Shown here one piece after another: positions 23,340 through 34,664 of a DNA stretch of 64,000 bases (position 1 is its first letter; each line of letters opens with the position of its first letter). The position numbers were made by a program, and so were the translations under genes. Source of the DNA: Cryptomeria japonica (lineage: Eukaryota; Streptophyta; Pinopsida; Cupressales; Cupressaceae); assembly GCF_030272615.1 (NCBI RefSeq), contig NC_081414.1, positions 234,284,733 through 234,348,732 of the forward strand. Reading direction: 5' to 3'. Below the pieces are notes generated by a model. The model had not been told where the DNA came from and did not search any database. It was given only the letters and a program-made list of their open reading frames with translations.

Positions 23340-23620
23340 GTTTTGGCACTATTGTCAATTTAATTAGCACTATTGTGCCGCTATAGCGCTATTGCATAGT
23401 GGTTTTAGTGCTTTTGTCAAGTCTAGCACTACTGCATAGTCAATTTAACGTTGTTGTATTTTTAGCGCTATTGGGTATGGCTTGAAGCACGTTTGCTTTA
23501 TGTAGCACTATTATATAGTTGTTTGAGCGCGTTTGTTGGTTTAGCGCGATTGGCTAGTTGATTTAGCACAGTTGTCAAAAGATTAGCGCTATTGTTTGCA
23601 GAGTAGCGCCTTTGCATAAG
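23340..23620. repeat. Degenerate TAGCGCTATTG array, copy 1
   Basis: About 14 variants of an 11-base word TAGC(G/A)C(T/G/A)(A/T)TTG recur every 15-30 bases. Variation is concentrated at the central CG (GCGC versus GCAC or GTGC). The array sits between the upstream ATG and the PMD exon, possibly in an intron. Confidence 0.75.
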
Positions 23621-23890
23621 AAGGTAGATGCCTCAGTGTGTTGAAAAAAGAATCTCTTGATGCCAATGGTGGATGGATGGAGATGTGAGTTGACAGTTGT
23701 TTTGAACCATAGCATCCCTATTGAGACTTAGGTCATTTTAGGATAAATGTCTGTTGGAGTCTAGGTGTGCCATGATTGTTTACCTATTGAGACCTGAAGA
23801 TACTTGATCAAAGCATCTGTTGATATTCTAGGTTTAAACTTAAGAAAGTTTGAAACAAAACAACTGATGATGATGGTTGATGCACGTGTG

Positions 23891-24235
23891 TAGGAGGATC
23901 TTCGCATCTTACAGATGCGCGAGAGGCATCCTGCCACATAGGTGTTGCACGATCGATTGACAGAGGCCAAGGTGGATTGCATTGTAGTGACAAACCTGTA
24001 TGATGTTATGTATATGCCCGTGATTCAGATGAATCACGATTTGATCACAGCATTGGTAGAGCGGTGGCATAGTGAGACATGCACGTTTCACTTAGCACAG
24101 GGGGAGATGACGGTTACACTGGAGGATGTATGGTGTATCCTACACATTCCTATTCAATGAGAGATGGTGACGTATGATCGAGCTTGGGGGACGACAATAG
24201 TGTAGAGATTTTTTGATGAGGATGTTTTTGTGAGA
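23891..24235 (+). pseudogene. Plant mobile domain (PMD) exon, truncated copy 1
   Basis: After a TGTGTAG acceptor-like site the frame gives DLRILQMRERHP, a TAG, then DRLTEAKVDCIV, DLITALVERWHSETCTFHLA and GEMTVTLEDVWCILHIPI. These are the start of the plant mobile domain (ALVERW..ET.TFHL..GE.TVTLEDV), shared by MAIL/MAIN-type proteins and many transposons. A TGA follows HIPIQ, and the frame ends where the second duplication copy begins. Non-functional. Confidence 0.85.
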
Positions 24236-26147
24236 CAATTTTGAATGTTTTTGGTGTTTTTGTGAGACAATTTTGGATGAAGAACTCAATGAATCATAAA
24301 TAATGTAGAATCCACTTCCATCAAATGATGCTCTGCAAAATGGGAGATGTTAGATATGAACCCGTGGTCGAATAAAATAAGAAAACACAAGAAACCAAGA
24401 GAAATGTTAGTGTTAATCAACCAAAAACTAGTCTAAGTAGGCATACCAAGAGAGACACTAAAAATAGAGTAAAGCATTTATATATGAAAATGAATGCAAG
24501 AAGATATCTCCAAATGCCTTGTACCATGCTTGTAGCTCTTCCTCCCTTGTTCCTCTCCTCTCCAAGTTCCAAATTAGTGTAGCTCTCAACAACTTTTTAC
24601 ACTATGGATGCCTTATGGAGATTCAAGATTCAAAATGATTTACTTATGCAATGCAACTGTGAACAAAAGCTAAGAATGAGAGAATATCTAATTAGCTAGT
24701 GTTGATTTTAAACCAAAAGAGAGAATATGATTGATTTATGCTAAATACTCTCTAAAAATGACTATAATTTAAATGCATACAAGTTTTCAGGATCTAGATT
24801 ATGAAGAAATGAACTCTATTTATAGGAAAAATGGAGCAATAGATGGTTGAGATTGAGTAATCTCAACAAGGGTCAGGATTGAATGATATTCAATCCATGA
24901 GAGGGCTTTAAACCCAATCCCATGTTGACAAGTGTCAACATGAGATGGGTTGAGAGGAGAGGGAATAAGCATTAAATGCTTGACATGACCTGAGGGTTAA
25001 CTTGGGAGGTAAGGTTAAGGTTGGGTTGAGTGAATAAATTCATTATCCAAAGAATAATGCTTTTATCCAATGGATAAACTCTTGTGCAAGAGTTAGTGAG
25101 GATAACCATGGTAAAAGCAATAAATTCTTGAGAAGACACATGGGTCACATGAGGGTTAAGTTAGGGGTCAAAGTCCCTAACCATGTGGGTGAGTTGAGTT
25201 AACCATTAATGGTCATGTAAGAGTCATAAATGGTTTGGAAGACTTTAGAGGTTAGCTTGTTGGACACATAAAACATTAAATGTTTTTCAAAGACTTTGGA
25301 GTCTTTGAGAAGTGACTCCAAGTTGCTTAGGAATGTGACAATAATTAGGGGATGGATTAGGCTAATTAGGAAGGGGTTTAGAAGAATCTAGAAGGGGATT
25401 AGGATTGCAAGTGCGTTTGGTGGGTGAGGGAAAATAAGATTTTTATTAAAATAAAATTCATTTATTTCAACAAATAGGTGCAAGTTGCATTTTTAAGAGA
25501 ATGCAAGTGGGGGGGTTTTAATGATTTAAATAAAAGTTTTATTTAATTTATTTAAAAGAGGAAAGGGGATTTAATGATTTAAATAAATATTTTTTTTAAT
25601 TTATTTAAAAGAGGAAAGGGGATTAAATAAAATAAATAAGATTTATTCATTTAATTGATTGTGAATTTGGTTTAATGAAATAATTAAAATAAATTGAATA
25701 ATTTATTTAATTAATAAGAGAATGTTTGAAGATAAATTAATTAAATATTAATTTAATTAATTGATGGCTAGTGGATTTTTAATCAAATAAATAACAAATA
25801 TTCATTTAATTAAAATAGACAGATTTATTTGACTACATTTGCCCCTCTTTGAGACGGTGCGGTTTATCGCAACGTTTCAAAGAAAGAAAAATAGGTGTGA
25901 AGAAATATGCCCCATAAATGTTAATTTAATGGGTGGTATGGCCCCTTGAGAGATGGGTTTAAAATTTAGAAAAATTGGGCGATCTCTTGAAAAAGAAGGA
26001 AAATTGGTGTGGTGGTAGAAGAGAAGAATCTAGCAATACTGGTGAAAAAAATAGAAGAAATCAAAGATAAAATGGAGAAATGGGAGGCTTTGGAAGTTCA
26101 CGAGGAGCACGACAGTGAGTGGGGTAAAATTAGGTTTACGGTAAAGG

Positions 26148-26158
26148 GTATATATGGG
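26148..26158 (+). promoter_or_regulatory. TATA-like box upstream of PMD copy 2
   Basis: GTATATATGGGG at the position matching copy 1, again followed by an ATG in ATGACTATGGACC near 26308. Promoter function is inferred. Confidence 0.4.
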
Positions 26159-26399
26159 GGTGAAGGGGTGAAAACAAGCTCATTTCCATTTGTCTCCATA
26201 GTGATTTCAGAGCTATGATAGTGACCTTTTGAAAGAGAGAGCAACAGTCAAGATGCTGGTACCAATAGTAGATCATCAGCTAGAGCGAGTTCGTCGATTC
26301 CAGCGGCCAGATGACTATGGACCAGCGGTATGTGAATTTGAATTTTTTATTTTCATACATTTTTTATATGTTTTTTAGCTTGTCCAAGTTGAGTCAAAA

Positions 26400-26695
26400 C
26401 AATAGCGCTAAAACTGTGTTTTGGCACTATTGTCAATTTAATTAGCGGTTTTGTGCCACTATAGCGCTTTTGCATAGTGTTTTTAGTGCCTTTGTCAAGT
26501 CTAGCGCTACTGCATAGTCGATTTAGCGCTGTTGTGTTTTTAGCACTATTGGGCATGGCTTGTAGCGCGTTTGTTTTTATGTGGCACTATTGTATAGTTG
26601 TTTGAGAACTATTGTTGGTTTAGCACGATTGGGTAGTTGATTTAGCGCAGTGGTCAGAAGATTAGCACTATTGTTTGTAGAGTAGTGCCTTTACA
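26400..26695. repeat. Degenerate TAGCGCTATTG array, copy 2
   Basis: About 15 variants in the same order as copy 1, but with different positions retaining GCGC. This shows that both copies descend from one array and lost CpG sites independently. Confidence 0.75.
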
Positions 26696-26949
26696 TAGGA
26701 AGGTAGATGCCCCAATGTATTGAAAAAAGAATCTCCTCATGCCAATGGTGGATGGATGGAGATGTGAGTTGAGAGTTGTTTTGAACCATAGTAGCCTTGT
26801 TGAGACTTAGGTCATTTTAGCATAAATGCCTATTAGAGTCTAGGTGTGCCATGATAGCTTACCTGTTGAGACCCAAAGATACTTGATCAAAGTATCTGTT
26901 GATAGTCTAGGTTTAAACTTAAGAAAGTTTGAAACGAAACAACTAATGA

Positions 26950-28850
26950 TGATGGTTGATGCACGTCTGTAGGAGGATCTTCATGTCTTACAGATGCATG
27001 AGAGGCATCCCACCACACAGGTGCTGCGCGATTGATTGACAGAGGTTGAGGTGGATTGCATTGCAGCGACAAGCCTGTATAATGTTATGTATATGCCTGT
27101 GATTCAGACGAATCGCGGTTTGATCATAGTATTGGCAGAGCAGTGGCATAGTGAGACATGCACGTTTCACTTAGCGTAGGGGGAGATGATGGTTACACTG
27201 GAGGATGTATGGCACATCCTACACATTCCCATTCGAGGAGAGCTGGTGACGTATGATCGAGCTTGGGGGACGACAACAGTGTAGATATTTTTTGATAAGG
27301 ATGTGTTTATTGATGATGGTTCAATAGCATGAGAGGATATAGCTGCTTTGTATGAGCCACTACTGACTATGTTATTAGGTATTGTTGGGGGAATTCTATG
27401 CCCAGATCGATGATTGGATGGACTGGCCGTTGGTTGGGGGCAAGTGATCAAGAAGATGATGACAGAGGGGACCCAGTTTGCTTGGGGATTGTGCGTATTA
27501 TCCTACTTATATCGAGAGCTAGATGAGGTAGTATACCGAGAGGTGAACTCATTGGGAGTGGGGCTCACTCTTCTTCATATTGGGGTGTGGGAGCACCTTC
27601 CTATGACTCGATCGGTGAGTCTAAGATTTAGGGCAGTAGACCAACCCTATGTATATATGTATGGCAGTATGATGAGTCAGCCCCACCTGGGGAAGTTAGA
27701 GTGGTGGCGGCGGGCACTCGACGATTTGGATATAGTCATCCGGAGGCCGTATATTGAGTGTCCGCCCTGGGAGGATGATGCAGAGGCCTTGCCTTATGTG
27801 TTTATGACATGATACCTCATTGGTAGGACATCCTACAATGTGGAAAGATAGGTACCAGGGAGAGTGTTGAGACAATTTGGGCGGAGACAGGGATTGCCTA
27901 GTGGATCAGAAGAGTATGCACAGGTGGTCTGAGAGAGGTTCCAGTGGGGACCAGTTTTACCTTATGATCAGGCTTTGGTAGATTTTTGCACACTACAGGC
28001 GAGACCATGGCAGATGAGGTCAGGGATGGTAGATGTAGGGGTGTCAGAAGAGTACACTCAGTACATTGCGGCACATCTGATTCCTTGGATATCAGATCCA
28101 ATAGAGCCTATTCCATCCTTTGAGGAGGAGAGGAGACAAAGATGGAGGAGGAGAGGAGGTCGAATAGGTAGATGAGGGAGAGTGGATGGAGGTGGTGGGG
28201 ATGGAGGAGGAGGTAATGGAGGAGGAGGTGATGGAGGAGGAGGAGGAGGATTTGGGGAGGTGGAGGATTTGGCGAAGGAGGTGGGGGTGGTGGATGGTTA
28301 CAGCGGAGAGGGAGAGGTGGGCAACCTTTGTGGCTATCATAGGGACCTTTGATGTAGGGAGACATGAGATTAGGTGGCAGGGATGCAGGGGATGAATAGG
28401 AACCCATGGAGACAGGAGAGGGAGCCACTAAAGAGGCACTGATGGAAATAGGGGAGGGAGCTCAGGTGGAGATTTGTGAGACCATATGATATTAGTTTTA
28501 TAGACTCGACTAGAGGATATGGAGGTAGACGTGGCAGCTAGAGATGTGCAGCTATTTACATGAGAGTTAGAGTTGAGCATAGTGTTGCGGGAGAGAGATC
28601 AGGCCGTGGAGAGATTAGAAAAGTTGTAAGAGAGAGTCCGGGTTGGAGTAGGAGCATAGGATCCTACTGGGGAGGTGATGAGGGAGATTCGACGAGCATA
28701 GGCTGAGATAGATTATTGGTGGGGGTTATATGAGCAAGTGGTGCCAGCTAGTCAGCGAGCACTGAGTTATTCCCAGATGTGGTGGGCGAGATCAGAGCAG
28801 TCTCAGAGGATGCAAAGAAGTGGTGGTGTGATGGGTCCTCCACGGTGAGA
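26950..28850 (+). pseudogene. Plant mobile domain (PMD) gene, longer copy 2
   Basis: It repeats the copy 1 exon (WHSETCTFHLA, EDVWHILHIPIRGE) and then continues: AWGTTTV, YEPLLTMLLGIVGG, a clean stretch at 27414-27809 (WGLCVLSYLYREL, LLHIGVWEHLPM, RRPYIECPPWEDD), then LPYDQALVDFC, YTQYIAAHLIPW and a Gly-rich tail (about 28170-28260). The end has an acidic/Leu-rich segment (ERDQAVERLEKL) and QALSYSQMWW-like codons. PMD proteins of host type act in chromatin silencing; mobile copies ride on transposons. Multiple TAG/TGA codons (before LTEVEV, after HLA, after PDR, at 27810 and later) show it is dead. The copia C1 gag begins about 28890. Confidence 0.85.
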
Positions 28851-28889
28851 TAGGTCAAGTGGTGCAGGGGGTAGTGGGGGAGCAGGGGA

Positions 28890-29690
28890 TCAAGATTTAC
28901 ATCAAGAGATTAAGAAGTCAGTATTGGGATCAAGTTGTTACTAAGTATAATTTGCCTAGTGGAATTTTGATAGATGATCAGAAGAAGCAACAAGAGAACA
29001 ATCAAGCATTGGAGGCCATCATCAGTACCTTGTCTGATTCAAAGTATGTTGATGTTCATGGATTGGAGACTGCATATGAAGTTTGGAAGAAACTAGAAGA
29101 AATCTATGGTGGTGATGAGCATGTAAAGATTGCCAAGGAAGAGAGTTTTAGAGGAAAATTTGATGATATGAGAATGACTAAAGTTGAAACATTCAACTAT
29201 ATGGTCAGAGAATCAAGGAGATTGTTGGATAAATCAAGTGTTGGAGGTACAGTTGAGGATGCCACTATGGTTAGCAAGGTGTTGAGAACTCTTCTACTAG
29301 TCTACGCTATTAGAGTTGCAACTATTCAAGAACTCAAATCTATTGACAAGACAAAGGTAACTCTTGACTCTATCATTGGTAAATTGACTGCTTTTGAATT
29401 AAATGTTTCTGATGGAAGTGTTCAAAGATCAGGATCTGCATTTAAAGCCTCAGTCTCAACCTCACCAGTAAAGAAAAGTAGAGAAGATAGTTATAGTCAC
29501 GAGTCTAGATCCAATGGAGAGGTAGATGATGATGATAGTTTGGCCAAGCGGTTACCTAGAGGTACCGATAAGTATAGAGGTAAATTACCTTTGAAATGTT
29601 TTGCATGTAACTAGATAGGACATATTGTTGCTAACTGTCCTAATGGAGATAATGATAAAAAATGAGAGAAATATAGGAAGTTCAAAGGAA
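28890..29690 (+). pseudogene. C1 gag (UBN2 type) with one zinc knuckle
   Basis: The open stretch 28859-29614 covers a UBN2-like gag: LEAIISTLSDSKYVDVHGLETAYEVWKKLEEIYGG, VETFNYMVRESRRL and VSKVLRTLL. A nearly complete CX2CX4HX4C knuckle follows (CFACN, TAG, IGHIVANC). A second stop, TGA, follows NGDNDKK. Gag would form the virus-like particle. The first 60-80 residues of a usual gag are missing. Confidence 0.88.
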
Positions 29691-31300
29691 AAGGAAAAAA
29701 AAATTGTTTCATTGCAGTAGATGGAGGTATTACTGATGAAGAATTTAAGGAAGATACAAATGAGGACATTGTATTTGTTGCTATCAAAGAAGAGATATCA
29801 GATCTTAAGGCATTGGTCTATCACTTAGATAGTTCAGATGACTAGATTATAGATAGTGGTTGTTCACACCACATGACTGGTGACCGGAGTAAGTTTATTA
29901 CATTGAAAGAATTTGATGGAGGTGTTGTCAGATTTTGGAATGACTCTCCTAGCATGGTGAAAGGAAAAGGATCCATCTCCTTGAATGGTAAGAGTAATAC
30001 AGATGATGTGTACTAGGTTGAAGGTCTAAAACACAATCTTTTGAGTGTTGTTCAACTCAATGACAAAGGTTACCCATTAGAATTCAAGAATGGAGTTTGC
30101 AAGATCTTTGGAAGAAAAGGTGAACTGATTGCAACTGGAAAACAAACCAGAGGTAACTTATTTCACTTAAACTCTAAAGTCAATAGTTTTTTGATTGCAA
30201 AAGTAGAAGATAGTTGGCTTTGGAATCAAAGGTTTTTCCATGTGAATTTTGATAACATTGTAAGAGTCAGCAAGTCAAAATCAGTAAGAGTTTTTCCACA
30301 GTTGGACAAACTGGTGAATGATTTGTGCAAGGAATGTCAGTTAGGGAAAATGACATCCTCAACCTTCAAGAGAAAATATTTCTCAGCTGAACATTTACTA
30401 GATTTGGTTCATACTGACCTATGTGAACCAATGAGGACTAGGAGTATTCAAGGTGATCGGTACTTCATGATATTTACCGATGACTGCTCAAGGATGATGT
30501 GGGTCACATTCTTGAAAGACAAGACATAAGATTTTGGCAAGTTGGGTCACATTCTTGAAAGACAAGACATAAGCTTTTAGCAAGTTTAATGCATTCAGAG
30601 CCTTGGTTGAGAATGAAAGTGGAAAGAAGCTAAAGTGCTTAAGAACTGATCAAGGTGGTGAATTTACTTTAGAGCAATTCACTAGATACTGTGAAAAAAA
30701 TGGAATCAAGAGGCAACTATTTGCACCAACAAAAACCACAACAAAATTGCATTGCTGAAAGGAACAATCGGTCAGTAGTTGAAGTTGCTAGGACTATGTT
30801 AATTCAAGGAGGTGTTGCTAGGCCATTTTGGAGAGAAGATGTCAGCATAGTTGTTTACACAATGAAATGGATACTGGTTAAAAGAGGTAAAGACAAAACA
30901 CCCTATGAATACTTGTATGGTAGATCACCAAATGTCCGTTACTTCAAAACATTTGGTAGCAGATGTTTTATTAAAATAAGTGATTATATTGGTAAGTTTG
31001 ATGCCAAGAGTGATGAAGGCATATTTATTGGTTACTCTACCAAGAGAAAAGCTTACAAGTGCTACAACAACCAGACTAAGAATATCATTGAAAGTGTCAA
31101 TGTCCGAGTTGATGAATTTCCTAAGAAATCAGAAGAAACTAACAAGGAGAAGGAAGAAGAAGAACCTAACACACTATTTTTGGAACCAGAACCGGTAAAT
31201 CTAGAAGTTGGAGAACTGAACATTGAAGCCCCAGTTCAAACGAAACAAGAAGGTCTTGCAGAAGATGAAGAAAGTGAAGAATAATAAGAACCTGGAAATC
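29691..31300 (+). pseudogene. C1 protease and integrase
   Basis: Protease is marked by IIDSGCSHHMTG at about 29848-29885 (D-S-G active site, preceded by TAG). The pre-integrase domain follows at 30220 (LWNQRFFHVNFDNI) and a CKECQLGK zinc half-site. Then comes the rve core with HTDLCEPM, FIFTDD-like and MMWVTFLKDKT. A 43-bp direct duplication (30500-30542 / 30543-30585) breaks the core. Beyond it the frame resumes with NGIKRQLF, ERNNRSVVEVARTML, TPYEYLYGRSPNVRYFKTFGS and FIGYSTKRKAYKCYNN, a standard integrase C-terminus. Confidence 0.88.
30500..30585. repeat. 43-bp tandem duplication in C1 integrase
   Basis: Units 30500-30542 and 30543-30585 both run from TGGGTCACATTC to CAAGT, with two to three differences. 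Forty-three is not a multiple of three, so the event shifts the integrase frame. Confidence 0.9.
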
Positions 31301-31309
31301 AAGATCATG

Positions 31310-31985
31310 TTAATCCAAGGTATGTCAGACTCAATCATAGCCTTGATAAGATTATTGGAGACAAGAATGTAGGTGTGCTAACTAGAACATGACTTAGAGA
31401 AAACTCTTGTATGATCTCCACCATTGAGCCTAGAACTGCAAAAGAAGCATTTGTAGATGAAGACTGGATCAAGGAAATGGAAGAAGAACTTGACTAGATA
31501 GAGAAGAATAATACTTGGTCATTAGTACCTAGACCAGAGAATAAGAATGTAATAGGTACAAAATGGGTATTCAGAAACAAACTGAATGAAGATGGAGTAG
31601 TGGTTAGGAATAAAGCCAGACCAGTATGCAAAGGATATGCACAAGAGGAAGGTGAAGACTATGGTGAGACATTTGCACCAGTAGCAAGATTGGAAGGAGT
31701 AAGTACTCTACTTGCATTTGCAGCATACAGAGGATTTAAAGTATATTATATGGATGTTAAGTCAGCATTTTTAAATGAAATATTGGAAGAAGAAGTCTAC
31801 ATATATAGAACATCCAGATGGTTATGCATTAACTGAATAAAAGGATATGGTGTGCAAGTTACATAAAGCACTTTATGGTTTGAAACAAGCACCAAGAGTA
31901 TGGTATGAAATATTGCACTCTCACTTAGCAAAGATAGGTTTTCAAAGAACCAGTGAAGATAGTAATATCTATCTCAAGACATAAG
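31310..31985 (+). pseudogene. C1 reverse transcriptase, part before the solo LTR
   Basis: Motifs are FVDEDWIKEMEEELD (TAG) [60 protein letters not shown] and, in a shifted frame, LYGLKQAP-type codons at about 31870. It breaks off at LKT where the solo LTR begins. Confidence 0.88.
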
Positions 31986-33335
31986 TGTTGGAATTTGCAT
32001 GAAGATTGCATTAATGATATGTTATGTTGTCATTGATGTCAATTAAACCAGTAAGGATATTGTTGTAATATTGTTACTGTAACTGGTAGGAAGAATTTAT
32101 GGAGTGAACCGTTAACCATTGTAAACCTTATCTATTGTTGTAACTGGTAAACCCTACCTGTTTTTTTTTATAAACCCTAACTAATTAAGTTTGGTGAATT
32201 GGTTATATTGGTTTATGATCCGATGATGAGCAGTAATGATTATGACATGCATGATTATTGTATGAAGACAATTCCAAGAGATTTTGGCAATTTGTTGTAA
32301 TGGTTTTTGTCTAGGGAATGATAAAATGTATTGCATCTAATGCAAAGCATGTGATGAGTTACTAAGTTCAATGAAGCAGTGATCAAGGAGCGATCAAAGT
32401 TTTCTTGATTGATGTGCAAATATTGCTATGTAATCCAACAGTCATACTTGAATCGAATTTGTTTGTAATCTCGATGAGAGTTAGGTTTTTGTTGTGTTAC
32501 TAACCTCAATGATTTGTATTTAAGGTCGATGAAGCTGTTTAGTTTTATAGAGTTGGCAAAGAGATAGACACAGTTCAGTTGAGTGTGCGGTTGCCGAACT
32601 GGATGATGTATCTGCAATTTGAGTAAAGGCAGATAGGAGCATGAAATGGATCTGATCAAGCAAGTGTAGTGCTATTCAGACAGATCAGCAAACTCCTGTT
32701 GTTTTCTAAGAATTACAACAAAATTGAAATCCCCTAACCAGGTAAGCTCTAACAAGCTTGGTGTTGTTCAAATCCTCTAACAAGGTGGTCCATTAGATTG
32801 GATTTTCAAATCCTCTACCGAGGTTACTCCTTACAGGGTATTGCTTCTAACAAGGCATTTTTTAGTCAATCCCTTAACCGAGTGATTCCTCACAAGATCA
32901 GTTCTTAACAGGATTTTTTGTAAAACTTTAACAAGCTAGGCTCCTAACAGGGCGAACTTCAGAAGAGTTCTGACAGTTATCTTGTGAGTCTCATCTCACC
33001 GTGGTTTTTACCTATTTTGGTTTCCACATCAAAGATATTTGTGTCAAGTGGTGAATGTTTTTGTGGTTATGTTTTCATGGTTGATTTACTTAACTACTTA
33101 ACTATGTTGATAAGTCATGATAATCGAAAGCATTGAGATATAAAGAAGTTGTTTACTGTTAATTCGTTGTAACAGACAACCGGTTTATCTTATGAGTTTA
33201 TATCTTAAAAGAGTTATTATTCTAAGTTTACTTTGAGAGATTGATTGGTGAAGTTTATTATTAGTTTTTCTATCTACTGATTCACCTCCCCCTCTCAGTA
33301 GTTCACTAGATACTTATTCTTTCATCATACCATCA
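31986..33335 (+). repeat. Solo LTR (C1 family) with 5-bp target duplication
   Basis: The 1350-bp unit starts TGTTGGAATTTGC and ends CCATCA. It is homologous along its length to the C1 3' LTR at 34665-36050, which has the same start, the same region of CTAACAAGG repeats and the same terminal hairpin. Flanks are ATAAG (31981-31985) and AGAAG (33336-33340), one mismatch apart. Removing the LTR with one AGAAG joins LKT to EGDKIL in the reverse transcriptase frame, so AGAAG is the original target. No internal region remains, as expected after LTR-LTR recombination. Confidence 0.92.
33274..33301 (+). promoter_or_regulatory. LTR-end hairpin, solo LTR
   Basis: CTACTGA (33274-33280) pairs with TCAGTAG (33295-33301), seven of seven; 14-base loop TTCACCTCCCCCTC. 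Confidence 0.75.
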
Positions 33336-34320
33336 AGAAGGAGATAAAATACTGGTAAGTGAGGTATTTGTTGATGATATCATTTTTAGAGGAAATGATG
33401 ATATGTGTCATCAGTTTGCTAATGAAATGAAGAAGGAGTTTGAGATATCACTGGTAGGTGAGATAAAAAATTTCATAGGTTTGCAAATCCAAGAGATGAA
33501 GGAAGGTATTTTTATCACACAGTCCAAGTATGTGAAGGAAGTGTTAAGAACTTTTGGAATGTGAGACTGTAAACCAGTTGGAATACCAATGGTTACAGGT
33601 TGTAAATTGTCAAAGGAGGATGATTCTGCACTAGTTTATGAAAAGGAATACAGATCCATGATAGGTAAGCTACATTATGTTGTCCATAGAAGACTGGATA
33701 TTGCTCATGCAGTAGGTTTGGTTGCCAAATTTCAAAAAAGCCTGAAGGAGTCCCACATGGTTGCAACCAAAAGCATTTTCAAATACTTGAAAGGCACTAT
33801 AGATTATAGATTATGGTATCCATATGCAGGAAAATTTGACTTAAAGGTCTATACCGATGCAGATTGGGCAGACAATATTGATGACAAGAAGAGTACAACC
33901 GGAGGAGCATTTTTTCTTGGAGGTAGATTAGTATCTTGGAGCAACAGGAAACAAATTTGTATGTCTCAATCAACAATAGAAGCTAAGTATGTTGCAGCTT
34001 ACATGAATTGTACCCAGGCAATTTGGATGAAACACATATTGGAAGGTTTCAAGCTGAAGATATCAGAACCGGTAAGAATTTTCTGTGATAACACCAGTGC
34101 TATAAATATTTAAAATTACCCGGTATTACATGCTAGGACAAAGCATATAGAGCTGAAGTATCATTTCCCGAGATAGAAATTTCAAAGCAAGGATGTGTCA
34201 CTGGAGCATGTTTCCACTAAGGATCAACTGACAGATATTTTTACTAAGCCTCTACCTAAGGCTACATATAAATATCTTAGAGGTAAGTTAGGGGTTGTAC
34301 CCCTATATGAAGTCAATTAA
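33336..34320 (+). pseudogene. C1 reverse transcriptase end and RNase H
   Basis: It continues the split gene with EVFVDDIIFRGND (catalytic DD at about 33373-33378), IGLQIQEMKEGIFI, KPVGIPMVTG, TDADWADNIDDKKSTTGGAFF, EAKYVAAYMNCTQAIWMKHILEGF, IFCDNTSAINI and STKDQLTDIFTKPLPKATY. A TGA after RTFGM, a TAA after SAINI and a TAG after HFPR break it. The final codons GVVPLYEVN end at 34320. Confidence 0.9.
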
Positions 34321-34329
34321 GAAGATGGG

Positions 34330-34664
34330 GAAGCCATCAATCCCAAAGCCTATTGAAAATCATGAAGAAGGATTGGTGAAGAATGGAGCTACTCCACAGG
34401 GGGAGAAGCTAATTGCAGATCGGTGAAGCATGGATGAGAACCAAAATGGTTTACCTTCACTTTGGCATTGTTGTCAAAGGGGGAGAAGAACTGTATATGA
34501 TTGATAGCCAGCTACCTGTTGAAGATACTGAGATATAGTTGAAGGACAAAATATGATTGAAAATATAAACCAAGATTCCTATACCTGTGTATGTGCTTTA
34601 CTCTCAATCATGGAAATCAATTGGTATTGATATTTTTATTGCCATCAATGCCAAAGGGGGACAT
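34330..34664 (+). promoter_or_regulatory. C1 3' non-coding region with palindrome and repeated polypurine tracts
   Basis: It holds GCTACTCCACAGGGGGAGAAGC at about 34387-34410 (an imperfect palindrome around G5), a first tract TTGTCAAAGGGGGAGAAG at about 34470, and the final polypurine tract at 34641-34661, CCATCAATGCCAAAGGGGGA. The same trio occurs before the 3' LTRs of E1/E2, E3 and E4. Confidence 0.75.

Larger units (their letters stand above)
21306..24235 (+). repeat. Direct duplication, copy 1 (PMD unit)
   Basis: This aligns throughout with 24332-27295. Shared landmarks are GATGCTCTGCAAAA at the start, the TGTTAGTGTTAATCAA block, a CTATTTATAG word, the ATTAATTTAATTAA-rich tract near 22670, TTTGAGACGGTG, the TATATATGGG box, the TAGCGCTATTG array and the PMD exon. 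The two copies differ by scattered substitutions and small indels. Copy 1 diverges shortly after the PMD exon begins to decay. The unit may be a transposon in its own right; no terminal repeats were proven. Confidence 0.85.
24332..27295 (+). repeat. Direct duplication, copy 2 (PMD unit)
   Basis: Second copy of the 21306-24235 unit, starting at the matching GATGCTCTGCAAAA word. It continues beyond the shared part into the longer PMD reading region (to about 28850), so copy 2 is the more complete. It has an extra local duplication of the AAAGAGGAAAGGGG tract near 25550-25620. Confidence 0.85.

Noticed and set aside
28092-28430. Pro/Ser-rich minus-strand frames
   Set aside because: Antisense of the Gly-rich tail of the PMD gene; composition follows from the GGAGGT repeats.
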